Origin: Selenomonadaceae bacterium
GTDB taxonomy: Bacteria; Bacillota; Negativicutes; Selenomonadales; Selenomonadaceae
Assembly: GCA_017549815.1 (NCBI GenBank)
Contig: JAFYNH010000074.1
Location: 1 to 64,000 of the forward strand
Direction of reading: 5' to 3'
Length of the DNA stretch: 64,000 nt
The notes under the pieces were generated by a model. The model saw nothing but the letters and a program-made list of their open reading frames with translations, was not told the origin of the DNA and did not search any database. The position numbers and the translations under genes were made by a program. Of the stretch, positions 56,003-64,000 are shown one piece after another. Every line of letters starts with the position of its first letter. Position 1 is the first letter of the stretch.

Positions 56003-56115
56003 CGCGCCCAAAGAAAAAGTAACAAAAAGAAAGGGCGTAAGACGCCGCTTTTCACATCACGTGAAAAACGCGGCGCGGCGCACGTCCATGTGCGCCGGGT
56101 TTCACCTAACCGCTA
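55991..56115 (-). ncRNA. Hairpin element C (TwoAYGGAY-like)
   Basis: Minus strand: TAGCGGTTAGGTGAAACCC, hairpin GGCGCAC-ATGGAC-GTGCGCC (loop 56089-56084), a second hairpin CGCCGCG..TTCAC-GTGAT-GTGAA..GCGGCG, then the ACTTTTTCTTTG / CAAAGAAAAAGT arms. The first hairpin and both flanks are identical to element B, while the second hairpin differs completely in its arms. Confidence 0.6.
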
Positions 56116-56117
56116 CT

Positions 56118-56166
56118 TTTCCCTAACCTCTAATCCCTAAACCCTAGTCCCTAGTCCCTAGCCCCT
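56118..56166. repeat. 7-bp-period repeat array
   Basis: CCCTAACCTCTAATCCC, TAAACCCTAGTCCCTAGTCCC. It directly follows hairpin element C. Confidence 0.6.
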
Positions 56167-56232
56167 ATAATATTTGCAGGAATTCTTACAGCAGACGCGA
56201 ATTTTTTAGAAAAATTTTTCGAGGTGACATTT

Positions 56233-58155
56233 ATGAGCGAGCGAAAAGAGATGACGGCGGAAGAAGTTTTAAAAAAATATGACAGCGAATCAAACACAAT
56301 GGAATATACGGGCATTATGGCGAAAATAATCTCAGCAATCGCGATAAGTTTTTCGGTATTTCAGATATACACAGCGAGTTTCGGACTATTGGACGCGCAA
56401 ATTCAACGGGCGATTCATTTAGGGTTCGGGCTGTGTTTATCGTTTTTATTATATCCGACGCGGAAATCTTGGCGACGCGATAAACTTCACCCGCTCGATT
56501 TAATTTTGGCGATAATGGGCGCGGCGGCTCCAGCGTATATCGTGATAAATTATCGGGAATTGATATTGCGTGCGGCATTACCGACTTCGACGGACGTAAT
56601 TATCGGCACGTTAGGAATTTTATTAGTGATTGAGGCGGCGCGTCGTGTCGTCGGAATCCCAATGGTTTGCGTGGTATTATTTTTCATAACATATGCATTT
56701 GCCGGGCCTTACATGCCGGGACTTTTGGCGCATCGCGGACTAAATATCAACGAATTTGTCAGTCATGTCTTCTTTACGACGGAAGGGATATTCGGAATAC
56801 CTTTGGGCGTGTCGTCGACGTTCATATTTTTATTTATTTTATTCGGCGCGTACTTGGAGGGCACAGGGCTTGGAAAATTTTTTATAGACGTGGCGAACTC
56901 GATAGCAGGTTGGGCGAGCGGAGGTCCTGCCAAAGTCGCCGTTTTATCAAGCGGCTTAATGGGAACGGTCAGCGGCTCTTCGGTTGCAAATGTCGTGGGG
57001 ACTGGTTCATTAACAATCCCTATGATGAAAAAGCTCGGCTATCATAAAGATTTTGCGGGCGCGGTTGAGGCGGCGGCGTCAACGGGCGGGCAATTAATGC
57101 CTCCTGTCATGGGCGCGGCGGCGTTTTTAATGGCGGAATTCGTTGGCATGCCTTACGTCGAAATCGTCAAGGCGGCAGTGATACCAGCGGCGTTATATTT
57201 TATTGGCGTATGGCTCGGCGTCCACTTCGAGGCTAAGCGGAATAATTTACAAGGCTTGCCCCGCGCAGAACTCCCTAAACTCGGCGAACTGTTAAAGACA
57301 CGCGGACATTTAGCGATACCGTTGATAGTTATCGTTTATCTGTTGGTCAGCGGTTATACTCCAATGCGGGCGGCGTTGGTGGCGATAATTTTATCAATCG
57401 TGGTTTCAGGCATAAAAAAATCTACGCGCATGAGTCCGCAAGAAATTTTAAAGGGCTTAGAGACGGGCGCGAGAAATGTTTTAGGCGTCTTGGTAGCCTG
57501 CGCGTCGGCGGGAATAATAATCGGCGTCGTGACGAAAACAGGCGTCGGCTTAAAGTTAGCGTCAACTTTGTTGGATTTATCGGGCGGAATGATTTTACCG
57601 AGCATGTTCTTGACAATGATAACGGCGATAATTTTAGGAATGGGCGTGCCGACGACGGCGAATTACGTCATAACTTCGACGATAGCAGCTCCCGCGCTGA
57701 TTCAAATGGGCGTTCCTGTATTGGCGGCTCACATGTTCGTTTTTTACTTCGGAATAATCGCGGACGTGACACCTCCCGTAGCACTTGCGGCTTATGCAGG
57801 TTCAGGAATATCGGGCGGCAACGCACTAAGGACGGGAATAAATGCGTCGAAGTTGGCGATTGCGGCGTTTATAATCCCTTATATGTTCGTCTTAAATCCT
57901 GAATTAATTTTGATGAACGGAATAACGGCAGGCTTGGGCTTATCGTTGCTTACGGCGATAGTCGGTATGGTCGCGTTGAGTTCGTCGCTTATCGGATACT
58001 TAGCCGCGCCGCTTATAAATTGGCAACGAATAATTTTAGGCGCGGGCGGCTTGATGATGATTAAACCCGGACTTGCGACGGATATAGCGGGCATTGCGAT
58101 TTTCGGGGCGATTCTTTTTTTACAGCTTAGACAGAAACTAGGGACTAGGGATTAG
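56233..58155 (+). CDS. TRAP transporter fused permease (4TM-12TM, TAXI-type)
   Basis: A 640-residue permease fusing the small (DctQ) and large (DctM) TRAP subunits. It has about 16 hydrophobic segments; MSSGLMGTVSGSSVANVVGTGSLTIP-like and GGQLMPPVMGAAAFLMAEF motifs in the middle, and MGVPTTANYVITSTIAAPALI near residue 485. ATG 56233 follows GAGGTGA. TAXI-type transporters bring in carboxylates with an outer binding protein, but no such protein lies adjacent. The last codons (KLGTRD, stop) are made of the TAGGGACTAGGG repeat. Confidence 0.92.
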   Translation: MSERKEMTAEEVLKKYDSESNTMEYTGIMAKIISAIAISFSVFQIYTASFGLLDAQIQRAIHLGFGLCLSFLLYPTRKSWRRDKLHPLDLILAIMGAAAPAYIVINYRELILRAALPTSTDVIIGTLGILLVIEAARRVVGIPMVCVVLFFITYAFAGPYMPGLLAHRGLNINEFVSHVFFTTEGIFGIPLGVSSTFIFLFILFGAYLEGTGLGKFFIDVANSIAGWASGGPAKVAVLSSGLMGTVSGSSVANVVGTGSLTIPMMKKLGYHKDFAGAVEAAASTGGQLMPPVMGAAAFLMAEFVGMPYVEIVKAAVIPAALYFIGVWLGVHFEAKRNNLQGLPRAELPKLGELLKTRGHLAIPLIVIVYLLVSGYTPMRAALVAIILSIVVSGIKKSTRMSPQEILKGLETGARNVLGVLVACASAGIIIGVVTKTGVGLKLASTLLDLSGGMILPSMFLTMITAIILGMGVPTTANYVITSTIAAPALIQMGVPVLAAHMFVFYFGIIADVTPPVALAAYAGSGISGGNALRTGINASKLAIAAFIIPYMFVLNPELILMNGITAGLGLSLLTAIVGMVALSSSLIGYLAAPLINWQRIILGAGGLMMIKPGLATDIAGIAIFGAILFLQLRQKLGTRD

Positions 58156-58235
58156 GAACTAGGGACTAGAGTTTTGCTGAAAGCTGAAAGCTTAAAGCTC
58201 AAAGCTTAAAGCTCAAAGCTTAAAGCTCAAAGCTC
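58137..58235. repeat. Repeat array: TAGGGACTAGG type, then a 14-bp AAAGCTTAAAGCTC tandem repeat
   Basis: The first part is the 7-bp-period family and includes the TRAP gene stop. From about 58180 a second array, AAAGCTTAAAGCTC, repeats about three times with variation. Confidence 0.75.
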
Positions 58236-58343
58236 GTTTCGACTTTGAAAAGTTTTTAATTAATCGCCGCGTTTGAAGGATAAAAAAACTTTTCGGCGAA
58301 ATTTCCTTGAGTTAAATTGTTAAAATAACTGGAGGCGTATTTA

Positions 58344-59306
58344 ATGGCAAATGATAAAATGCGCAAGGGCGTCGAGACAGCAGGCGATAAGAAGGGCATA
58401 TTGCTTGAGACTGGTACTAACGAATTTGAGATAGTCGAATTCAGTATCGGTGGCGTGAATTACGGAATAAACGTTGCAAAAGTTCGCGAAGTCATTCAGA
58501 GGACACCTGTAACCGAAATGCCGCAAGCGCACCCTTACATTGACGGATTATTTACTCTGCGCGGTAAAGCAATTCCTCTCGTAAATCTTCCGCGTTGCTT
58601 GAATGTCACGAACGGCGACGAGGCGAAAAATATTATCGTCACCGAGATTAACAACTACGACATAGGATTTTTGGTGGAAAACGTATCGCGAATTCACCGT
58701 ATATCGTGGAAAGACATGGAGCCTTCGCCGGAAGTCGGAGATCAAAGCCGCGTTGTCGGTATTGTCAAAATGCCCAATCGAATTGTCTTGCTCCTTGACT
58801 TCGAGACGATTATCGCAGAGGTTAATCCGGAAATTAATGCAAAACTCACGACGGTTACGGACGCCACTGCAGACGTTAAGGCGGCGCGTTCAAATGTTCA
58901 CGTTGTAGTTGCGGAAGATTCGTCTATGCTCCGCGATTTGCTTGTTACGACTTTGCACGATTCAGGCTACAGATTCGTCCGCGACTTCGGCAACGGCAAA
59001 GATGCTTGGGAATATCTGCAAAATCTTGCGAGCAAGCCCGGTGACATTTCCGAACATGTCGGCATAATCGTTTCCGATGTTGAAATGCCCATTATGGACG
59101 GTCACAGATTCTTAAAACTCGTTCGCTCCAATGAGAGACTTAAAGACGTGCCGTTTGTCCTTTTCTCGTCGCTTATCAATGAAGAAATGCGCTTGAAGGG
59201 CGAAGAACTCGGCGCGAGTGCTCAAATTTCCAAACCCGAAATCGGACAACTTATCAGTCTGCTTGACGGATTTATTTTCGGCAAAAAACAATCGGTCAAT
59301 ATCTAA
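58344..59306 (+). CDS. cheV: CheV-type chemotaxis protein (CheW + receiver)
   Basis: A 320-residue protein. The N-terminal CheW domain (about 27-165: EIVEFSIGGVNYGINVAKVREV, GLFTLRGKAIPLVNLP, GIVKMPNRIVLLLDFETII) is followed by a receiver domain (about 187-310) with acidic pair AEDSSMLR, phospho-acceptor Asp in IIVSDVEMPIMDGHRF, and Lys in ISKPEI. It links chemoreceptors to CheA and is tuned by phosphorylation. The ribosome site GGAGG precedes ATG. No other che genes in the window. Confidence 0.94.
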   Translation: MANDKMRKGVETAGDKKGILLETGTNEFEIVEFSIGGVNYGINVAKVREVIQRTPVTEMPQAHPYIDGLFTLRGKAIPLVNLPRCLNVTNGDEAKNIIVTEINNYDIGFLVENVSRIHRISWKDMEPSPEVGDQSRVVGIVKMPNRIVLLLDFETIIAEVNPEINAKLTTVTDATADVKAARSNVHVVVAEDSSMLRDLLVTTLHDSGYRFVRDFGNGKDAWEYLQNLASKPGDISEHVGIIVSDVEMPIMDGHRFLKLVRSNERLKDVPFVLFSSLINEEMRLKGEELGASAQISKPEIGQLISLLDGFIFGKKQSVNI

Positions 59307-59315
59307 ATATTTCTC

Positions 59316-59342
59316 AGCCCGCGCAGTTCGGCGGGTTTTTTA
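59316..59342 (+). terminator. Terminator after cheV
   Basis: GCCCGC / GCGGGT stem with TTTTTT tail. Confidence 0.75.
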
Positions 59343-59371
59343 TTGCGTAAAAGGAGAATAACGGCTAAAAT
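59343..59371 (+). promoter_or_regulatory. Probable glmM promoter
   Basis: TTGCGT (59343-59348), 17-bp spacer, TAAAAT (59366-59371), just after the cheV terminator. Confidence 0.45.
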
Positions 59372-59408
59372 TGCGTGGTAGAAAAAATTTTAAGCGGAGG
59401 GAATTTTA

Positions 59409-60755
59409 ATGGCGCGATTGTTTGGGACGGACGGTGTTCGTGGCGAGGCGAATACTCAACTGCCGCCGGAATTGGCATACAGAATGGGACGGGCGGCGAC
59501 AATTTATTTTGGACAACACTCGGAAGGCAAGCCGCAAATTTTAATCGGGCGCGATACGCGAATATCGGGCGAAATGTTGGAGTCGGCATTAGTTGCGGGA
59601 ATTTGTTCGGCGGGCGGCAATGCGATTTTGGCGGGAGTAGTTCCGACGCCTGCGGTTGCTTATTTGGCGCGGAAACTTCATGCGGCGGCGGGAATTGTAA
59701 TCAGCGCGTCGCATAATCCTTTTCAAGACAACGGGATAAAATTTTTCGGCGGCGACGGCTACAAACTCCCCGATAAAGTCGAGGACGAAATTGAAAGTAT
59801 CGTTCGCGAGCTTGAAAGCGGACAAAAATTTTCGCGTCCGACGGGCGAGGGCATCGGGCACATTGAATATCGCCAAAATCTTTTGGAGGATTACATTAGC
59901 TTTGTAATGAGCACGACTTCGGAGCGATTCGACGGCATGAAAATTGTCTTGGACTGCGCGAACGGAGCAGCTTATAAGGCAATGCCGACAGTTCTTGAGC
60001 GGCTCGGCGCAGAGTTGATTTTGCTCGGCGATAACCCGAACGGGATTAATATTAATGATTGTTGCGGCTCAACGCATATGGAGAATTTACGGCTGGCGGT
60101 TTTGAGGAATAAGGCGGACATTGGCATTGCGCACGACGGCGACGCGGACAGGTGCCTTTGCATTGACGAAAACGGCGATGTTATTGACGGCGATCACATT
60201 ATGATTATCTGCGCGAAGTTGATGATGAAAGTCGGCGCGTTGCCGAAAAAAACTGTCGTGGCGACGGTCATGAGCAATATCGGTTTTCGTCAAGCCCTTG
60301 AAGAATTGAATTTGGCTTGCGAGATAACGGCAGTCGGCGACCGCTATGTTTTAGAAAATATGCGGGCGAACGACCATAGACTCGGCGGCGAACAATCAGG
60401 ACATATAATTTTCTCGGACTATTCGACGACGGGCGACGGCTTGATAACGGGCTTGCAAGTGTTGACGGCTATGAAAAAGTTCAACACGACGGCTAGCAAA
60501 CTCAACGCGCTCATGACGACTTATCCGCAAGTTTTGATTAATGTTAGGGTTAAGGACAAAAAGCCTTGCGAAGAATCGGCGGCGGTTAAGCTTGCGATAG
60601 CCGAAGGCGAAATTGAACTTGGGAACACGGGCAGAATTTTAGTCAGAGCGTCGGGGACGGAACCTTTGATTCGCGTAATGGCGGAGGGCAAGGATAAGAA
60701 TCAGCTCAATCGAATTTGCAACAAGATTGCGGCGGAAATTGAGAAATGCAATTAA
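59409..60755 (+). CDS. glmM: Phosphoglucosamine mutase
   Basis: Converts glucosamine-6-phosphate to glucosamine-1-phosphate for peptidoglycan and LPS precursors. A 448-residue protein: FGTDGVRGEAN at the start, phosphoserine loop VISASHNPFQDNGIKFF near residue 100, metal loop DGDADRC near residue 240, sugar loop GGEQSGHI near residue 325, and RASGTEPLIRVMAEG near residue 418. The ribosome site GCGGAGGG precedes ATG. Stop is followed by the repeat family. Confidence 0.97.
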   Translation: MARLFGTDGVRGEANTQLPPELAYRMGRAATIYFGQHSEGKPQILIGRDTRISGEMLESALVAGICSAGGNAILAGVVPTPAVAYLARKLHAAAGIVISASHNPFQDNGIKFFGGDGYKLPDKVEDEIESIVRELESGQKFSRPTGEGIGHIEYRQNLLEDYISFVMSTTSERFDGMKIVLDCANGAAYKAMPTVLERLGAELILLGDNPNGININDCCGSTHMENLRLAVLRNKADIGIAHDGDADRCLCIDENGDVIDGDHIMIICAKLMMKVGALPKKTVVATVMSNIGFRQALEELNLACEITAVGDRYVLENMRANDHRLGGEQSGHIIFSDYSTTGDGLITGLQVLTAMKKFNTTASKLNALMTTYPQVLINVRVKDKKPCEESAAVKLAIAEGEIELGNTGRILVRASGTEPLIRVMAEGKDKNQLNRICNKIAAEIEKCN

Positions 60756-60791
60756 TCCCTAGTCCCTAATTCCTAAATCCTAGTTCCTAGA
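60754..60791. repeat. 7-bp-period repeat after glmM
   Basis: TAATCCCTAGTCCCTAATTCC then TAAATCCTAGTTCCTAG, starting at the glmM stop. Confidence 0.6.
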
Positions 60792-60836
60792 AAAAAATGC
60801 GCTTGACCGTGAATCAGTCAGGCGCGTATTTTTTTA
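60791..60836. terminator. Bidirectional terminator between glmM and the HD-GYP gene
   Basis: GCGCTTGAC / GTCAGGCGC stem with a seven-A run before and T-run after, so it can end both converging genes. Confidence 0.75.
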
Positions 60837-61919
60837 AACTTCGTTAGCAGTAAGGAGAGAATCAATTTTCAAATCGGTACGGCGATTTAAATCGATAAAG
60901 TCGTCATTAATTGTCTGGACAATTGGTAAAGCCGTAATTCGCGAACTGTCTATGTAAACGATTTTGGCGCGTTGCCCGTCGCTAAGTCCGACCCAACTGC
61001 CGTTAAGCGATTGCAAAAGTTTTTCCACGAAGACGACGACAAAGCGCGTTTCGAGCTTACCAGCCAGTGCGTCGCCGTAAAGAACTTTGATAATATCGAA
61101 CGGCGAATTTTTCTTGGCGTAGGAGCGGTGAGTCGCCATTGCGTCATAAATATCAAGCACCGCGATAATTTTGCCGAAGTCGTTAATCTTATCGCCCTTT
61201 AACTTACTCGGATAACCGCTGCCGTCGCAACGCTCATGATGTTGCAGGACGCCGAGCAAAACATTTTTCAACTTTTTAAGCGGCGAATCCAATAAAGCCG
61301 CGTAGCCGTAGACGACATGTTTCCTTACTTCGGCAAGTTCTTCTTCGTCGAGCTTTTCCGTTTTATTCAAAATGCCTTTGGAGATTTTCATTTTGCCAAT
61401 TTCGCTTAAAAGCCCTGTCATAATCAATTCGCCGACTTGCTGTGCTCTGAAGTTGAGCCAATGCGCCATAACACCCGACAAAATGCCGACGTTAAGCGCG
61501 TGATGAATAACGTTATCGCCATCGCGTTTCATGTTATGAATTTGCGTGACAGCCTTCGCGCCGTCGTCGCACAGCTCCGAAATATTATCTGCGCGAACCA
61601 ATTCAGCCAATTCCTTCATATCGATTTTGTTAGTATTAGCGAAACCGTAGTAAAGATTTTGCGTAGAGGCGAAACAAGTTTTATAACAGCGAAGATAAGC
61701 CTTGTCGAGCAAATGTTCCTGTTTGTTCGGCACTGGCGCATATTCTTCGGGCGTCACGTCGATATATACCGAGAAAACATTTTTCCCGCGCAGGCTGTCT
61801 ATCAACTCCGAAGTCAACTTAACATTTTCCTTGATTAAAATTTTCCCGTCAAAATCTTTAACGGCGCGCCCGACCTTCATGCCCGAACGCAACTCCGTCA
61901 CGTCGTATGATCTTAACAA
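60834..61919 (-). CDS. HD-GYP domain protein with degenerate HD motif
   Basis: A 361-residue protein from a TTG start behind AGGAGGAG. An N-terminal 100-residue segment (DVTELRSGMKVGRAVKDFDGK) precedes the HD-GYP domain. The GYP side is kept: LQHHERCDGSGYPSKLKGDKI near residue 225. The HD site usually reads LLHDIGK but here is GLLSEIGKMKI near residue 170, so the metal-binding HD is replaced by SE. The first His (HHALNVGIL) remains. It may be a c-di-GMP binding rather than hydrolysing protein. Confidence 0.88.
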   Translation of the reverse strand: MLRSYDVTELRSGMKVGRAVKDFDGKILIKENVKLTSELIDSLRGKNVFSVYIDVTPEEYAPVPNKQEHLLDKAYLRCYKTCFASTQNLYYGFANTNKIDMKELAELVRADNISELCDDGAKAVTQIHNMKRDGDNVIHHALNVGILSGVMAHWLNFRAQQVGELIMTGLLSEIGKMKISKGILNKTEKLDEEELAEVRKHVVYGYAALLDSPLKKLKNVLLGVLQHHERCDGSGYPSKLKGDKINDFGKIIAVLDIYDAMATHRSYAKKNSPFDIIKVLYGDALAGKLETRFVVVFVEKLLQSLNGSWVGLSDGQRAKIVYIDSSRITALPIVQTINDDFIDLNRRTDLKIDSLLTANEV

Positions 61920-61967
61920 CTGCTATCTCCTCCTAAAAGTTTTCTGCATTATAAGATATTCTCGCGG

Positions 61968-62004
61968 TAAAAAAAAGACAGCCGCTTTGACTGTCTTAAA
62001 AAAA
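61968..62004 (-). terminator. Terminator after RTX protein 2
   Basis: AAGACAG / CTGTCTT stem; on the minus strand it is followed by TTTTTTTT. Confidence 0.75.
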
Positions 62005-62017
62005 TTTTTATTAGGGA

Positions 62018-62049
62018 CGTAGGGTTTATGGACTAAGAACTAGGAACTA
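62018..62049. repeat. 7-bp-period repeat abutting the stop of RTX protein 2
   Basis: GTAGGGTTTATGGACTAAGAAC then TAGGAACTA; the minus-strand stop TAG belongs to the repeat word. Confidence 0.6.
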
Positions 62050-64000
62050 TTTTTTGCCCGCATATGCAATCAGATTGTTTTCTTTGGCGAGTTGCGTTGA
62101 GTCTGTTAAGAAAGAATAATCCGCCGTGTTGTTTTGAACAATCGCGCTAAGTTGATTATCTGTGGTGAAGTCGTCATCCTCGGCAAGGAACCACATAGAA
62201 TCAGCATTGCTCGGAGATTTTTCAGCATAACTTTGCGTCGTCGTTACGGTTTTTTCGCCGTCTTTATATTTAATCGTTATCACTTTATCTTTGCCGTCTT
62301 TTACCGTTATTCTGCCCGAACTGCCAACCTTAAGAACAACATCGCCGTCGGAATTGGCGTAGCCGTCGCTTATCGTTCCCGACTTAATTTGAATTATATC
62401 TTCGTTTTGTTTGTAATCGACAATGAGGTCTTCGCCGTCGCCACTCGAATAAATGAAGACATCCTTACCAGCATTGCCTTGCAAAGTGTCGTTGCCCTTA
62501 CCACCAATCAAGGTATCATTACCATCGCCGCCAAAAATTGTGTCATTACCTGCGCCCGCGTCTATGTAATCATTTTCGGCAGTGCCGACGATACTGTTGT
62601 TAATCGCGTTACCTGTGATTGAAAGGGTTCTCTTAACATGTGAGGCGTCTATTGTCTTAATATTTTTAGCGAAGTTATCAACCTTGAAGCTATTCTTCCA
62701 ATAATCCTCCGAAATCTCGACGGCTTTGCCATTTATGCTGACTGTTTGTTTGCCGTTTTTATAATCGTGCTCGATGCCATCTTTATCAATGTAAGTTATA
62801 CCTACCGTCAAAGCTTTATTAATTTTAATGGTTCCCTTACCGACTTTGAGCACGACATCCTTTATGCCGCTTTGACCAATGGAGCTTATTGTACCAGACG
62901 CAACAGAAATTTTATCTTCAAGGGCGTAGTCAGTGATAACATCATTGCCAGAACCGTTATAGTAAACAAAAACGTCCGCGCCATCGCCGCCCGTAAGTGT
63001 GTCGCTCTTTACGTCGCCTTCAAGGGTGTCGTTGCCCTTACCACCAATAATTTTATTAGCTTTGCCGTTGCCTGTAATGTTGATACCTTTCTCGGTAGCT
63101 GAAGCGTCAATCGTAACGATTTCACTACCGTTATCAATCGCCTCCGTGACATCAAAATCTTTATCTGGATAGGAGCTTGTGAGAGTTATGGCATTCTTCG
63201 CCGCATTAATTATGTATGGTTCTTCCGAAACCGCCGAATAAGTTTTCGTGTCGCCGTTCACAACATATTTGAAAGTTTTATCCTTAGCGTCCTTAATGGT
63301 GATTTTTCCTTTACCGACAGTGAAAATAACATCGTTGCCGCTGGTCGTAACCTTCGCCGTGCCAGACGCAATCTTAAGGCTGTCATTACTGTCGAACCCG
63401 CGAATAGTATCATTGCCGTCGCCCGAATTATAAACAATGACATTATTTTTAGCGGCGGAGCTTAGGCTAATTAAATCGTTACCATTGTCGCCCGTTATCG
63501 TCGTCTTACTGCCTGAAACTTTGACGGTATCATTACCCGCGCCGCCTTTTATAGCAGTATTGCTTGCGTTGAAATTAAATCCGTAGCCGTTGCCGTTTAA
63601 GCTAATATTTTTAGACGCGCCGATAATCGAATTCGAAACGGTGATGACTTTATTTTTAATCTTGATACCTTTCTTAGAAGTGACGCCGTTAATTGTGGCA
63701 AGCGTTGAAGCAGATTTTGCTTTCGAGTAAGTTATTGATTTGCTATCTTTGGCGAGTGTGTAACCTGCTGTCGTCGAGGAGCTTTTGTAAGTCGCAACAT
63801 TATTTTTATAAGACCAAGCCGCATTTTTATTTGTAGGTTTAGGAACGTCGTCGGCAATTGCAAGAGTATAGCCTTTGCTGACGGCGATTTTGCTTGCGTT
63901 GACGGAAGATTTCGCGACTGTTACGACTTTATCATTTAATCTAAGTCCTTTTGTAGATTTAACGCCCGTGACTGTCACCAAAGTTTTACTATCCGTGCCG
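62047..64000 (-). CDS. RTX-type surface protein 2, C-terminal part (runs off right edge)
   Basis: The frame is open to the window end (650 residues seen, no start). Repeat architecture: repeated Ig-like or beta modules of about 60 residues (TVTGVKSTKGLRL, ATINGVTSKKGIKI), then RTX modules with GGAGNDTV, GDNGNDLI, GGKGNDTLEG, GGDGADVFVY and GGDGNDTLIGGKGNDTLQG, each module closing in D.F.Y..G.G.D.I.DY. The last 70 residues (WFLAEDDDFTTDNQLSAIV) look like a C-terminal secretion region. Same family as RTX protein 1 but not a close copy. Confidence 0.88.
   Translation of the reverse strand, partial: GTDSKTLVTVTGVKSTKGLRLNDKVVTVAKSSVNASKIAVSKGYTLAIADDVPKPTNKNAAWSYKNNVATYKSSSTTAGYTLAKDSKSITYSKAKSASTLATINGVTSKKGIKIKNKVITVSNSIIGASKNISLNGNGYGFNFNASNTAIKGGAGNDTVKVSGSKTTITGDNGNDLISLSSAAKNNVIVYNSGDGNDTIRGFDSNDSLKIASGTAKVTTSGNDVIFTVGKGKITIKDAKDKTFKYVVNGDTKTYSAVSEEPYIINAAKNAITLTSSYPDKDFDVTEAIDNGSEIVTIDASATEKGINITGNGKANKIIGGKGNDTLEGDVKSDTLTGGDGADVFVYYNGSGNDVITDYALEDKISVASGTISSIGQSGIKDVVLKVGKGTIKINKALTVGITYIDKDGIEHDYKNGKQTVSINGKAVEISEDYWKNSFKVDNFAKNIKTIDASHVKRTLSITGNAINNSIVGTAENDYIDAGAGNDTIFGGDGNDTLIGGKGNDTLQGNAGKDVFIYSSGDGEDLIVDYKQNEDIIQIKSGTISDGYANSDGDVVLKVGSSGRITVKDGKDKVITIKYKDGEKTVTTTQSYAEKSPSNADSMWFLAEDDDFTTDNQLSAIVQNNTADYSFLTDSTQLAKENNLIAYAGKK

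Overview
The window reads as a chromosomal segment of a diderm (outer-membrane) Firmicute, most likely a member of the Negativicutes/Selenomonadales from an anaerobic or gut-type habitat. This is an inference. The evidence is the mix of Firmicute traits (AGGAGG Shine-Dalgarno sites, many TTG/GTG starts, a BofA-like protein, an atpIBEFHAGDC operon, alaS and rplS of Firmicute type, CheV) with outer-membrane or surface traits (CsgG-like proteins, FlgT/LPP20-like secreted proteins, RTX-type surface proteins, a fused TRAP permease, flagellin lysine methylase FliB). GC is moderate, and no ribosomal RNA is present.

Layout. 1-7 kb: the start of a secreted protein (divergent), alaS, cobD-like threonine-phosphate decarboxylase, a cation-diffusion-facilitator, tRNA-Ala(GGC), a DUF362 protein, rplS, and a cobalamin riboswitch with no gene behind it. 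7.3-13 kb (minus strand): a purine block running purB, purC, small secreted protein, UDP-glucuronate decarboxylase, purM, and a PurN-IMP cyclohydrolase fusion. 13-29 kb: secreted proteins, malic enzyme, tRNA-Arg(CCG), a two-gene minimal SUF (SMS-like) locus, two CsgG-like proteins, a ChW-repeat protein, smpB, a GT41 glycosyltransferase, an aminotransferase with an Lrp regulator, fliB, a flavoprotein, mutL and bofA. 29-43 kb (plus strand): hybrid histidine kinase, DUF4422 protein, ftsW, two tandem DUF262 proteins (a candidate defence pair), gatB and two tandem FkbM methyltransferases, the first frameshifted at a G8 tract. 43-50.6 kb (minus): the complete F1Fo ATP synthase operon with a VOC gene inserted. 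50.7-64 kb: a giant RTX-type surface protein whose start is put out of frame by a C9 tract, a TRAP permease, CheV, glmM, a degenerate HD-GYP protein and a second RTX-type protein running off the right edge.

Three themes tie the window together. First, two homopolymeric G/C tracts each interrupt a surface-related gene, which suggests phase variation. Second, intergenic regions are loaded with degenerate 7-bp-period repeats (variants of TAGGAAC). These often begin right at, or just inside, the 3' end of genes and have once invaded a coding region (fliB). Third, three copies of a larger hairpin element carry ATGGAY loops resembling the TwoAYGGAY RNA motif. An octamer, CCGCGCAG, is also strikingly common on both strands.

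All calls rest on reading the sequence and translations by eye. No database search, folding or covariance model was run.
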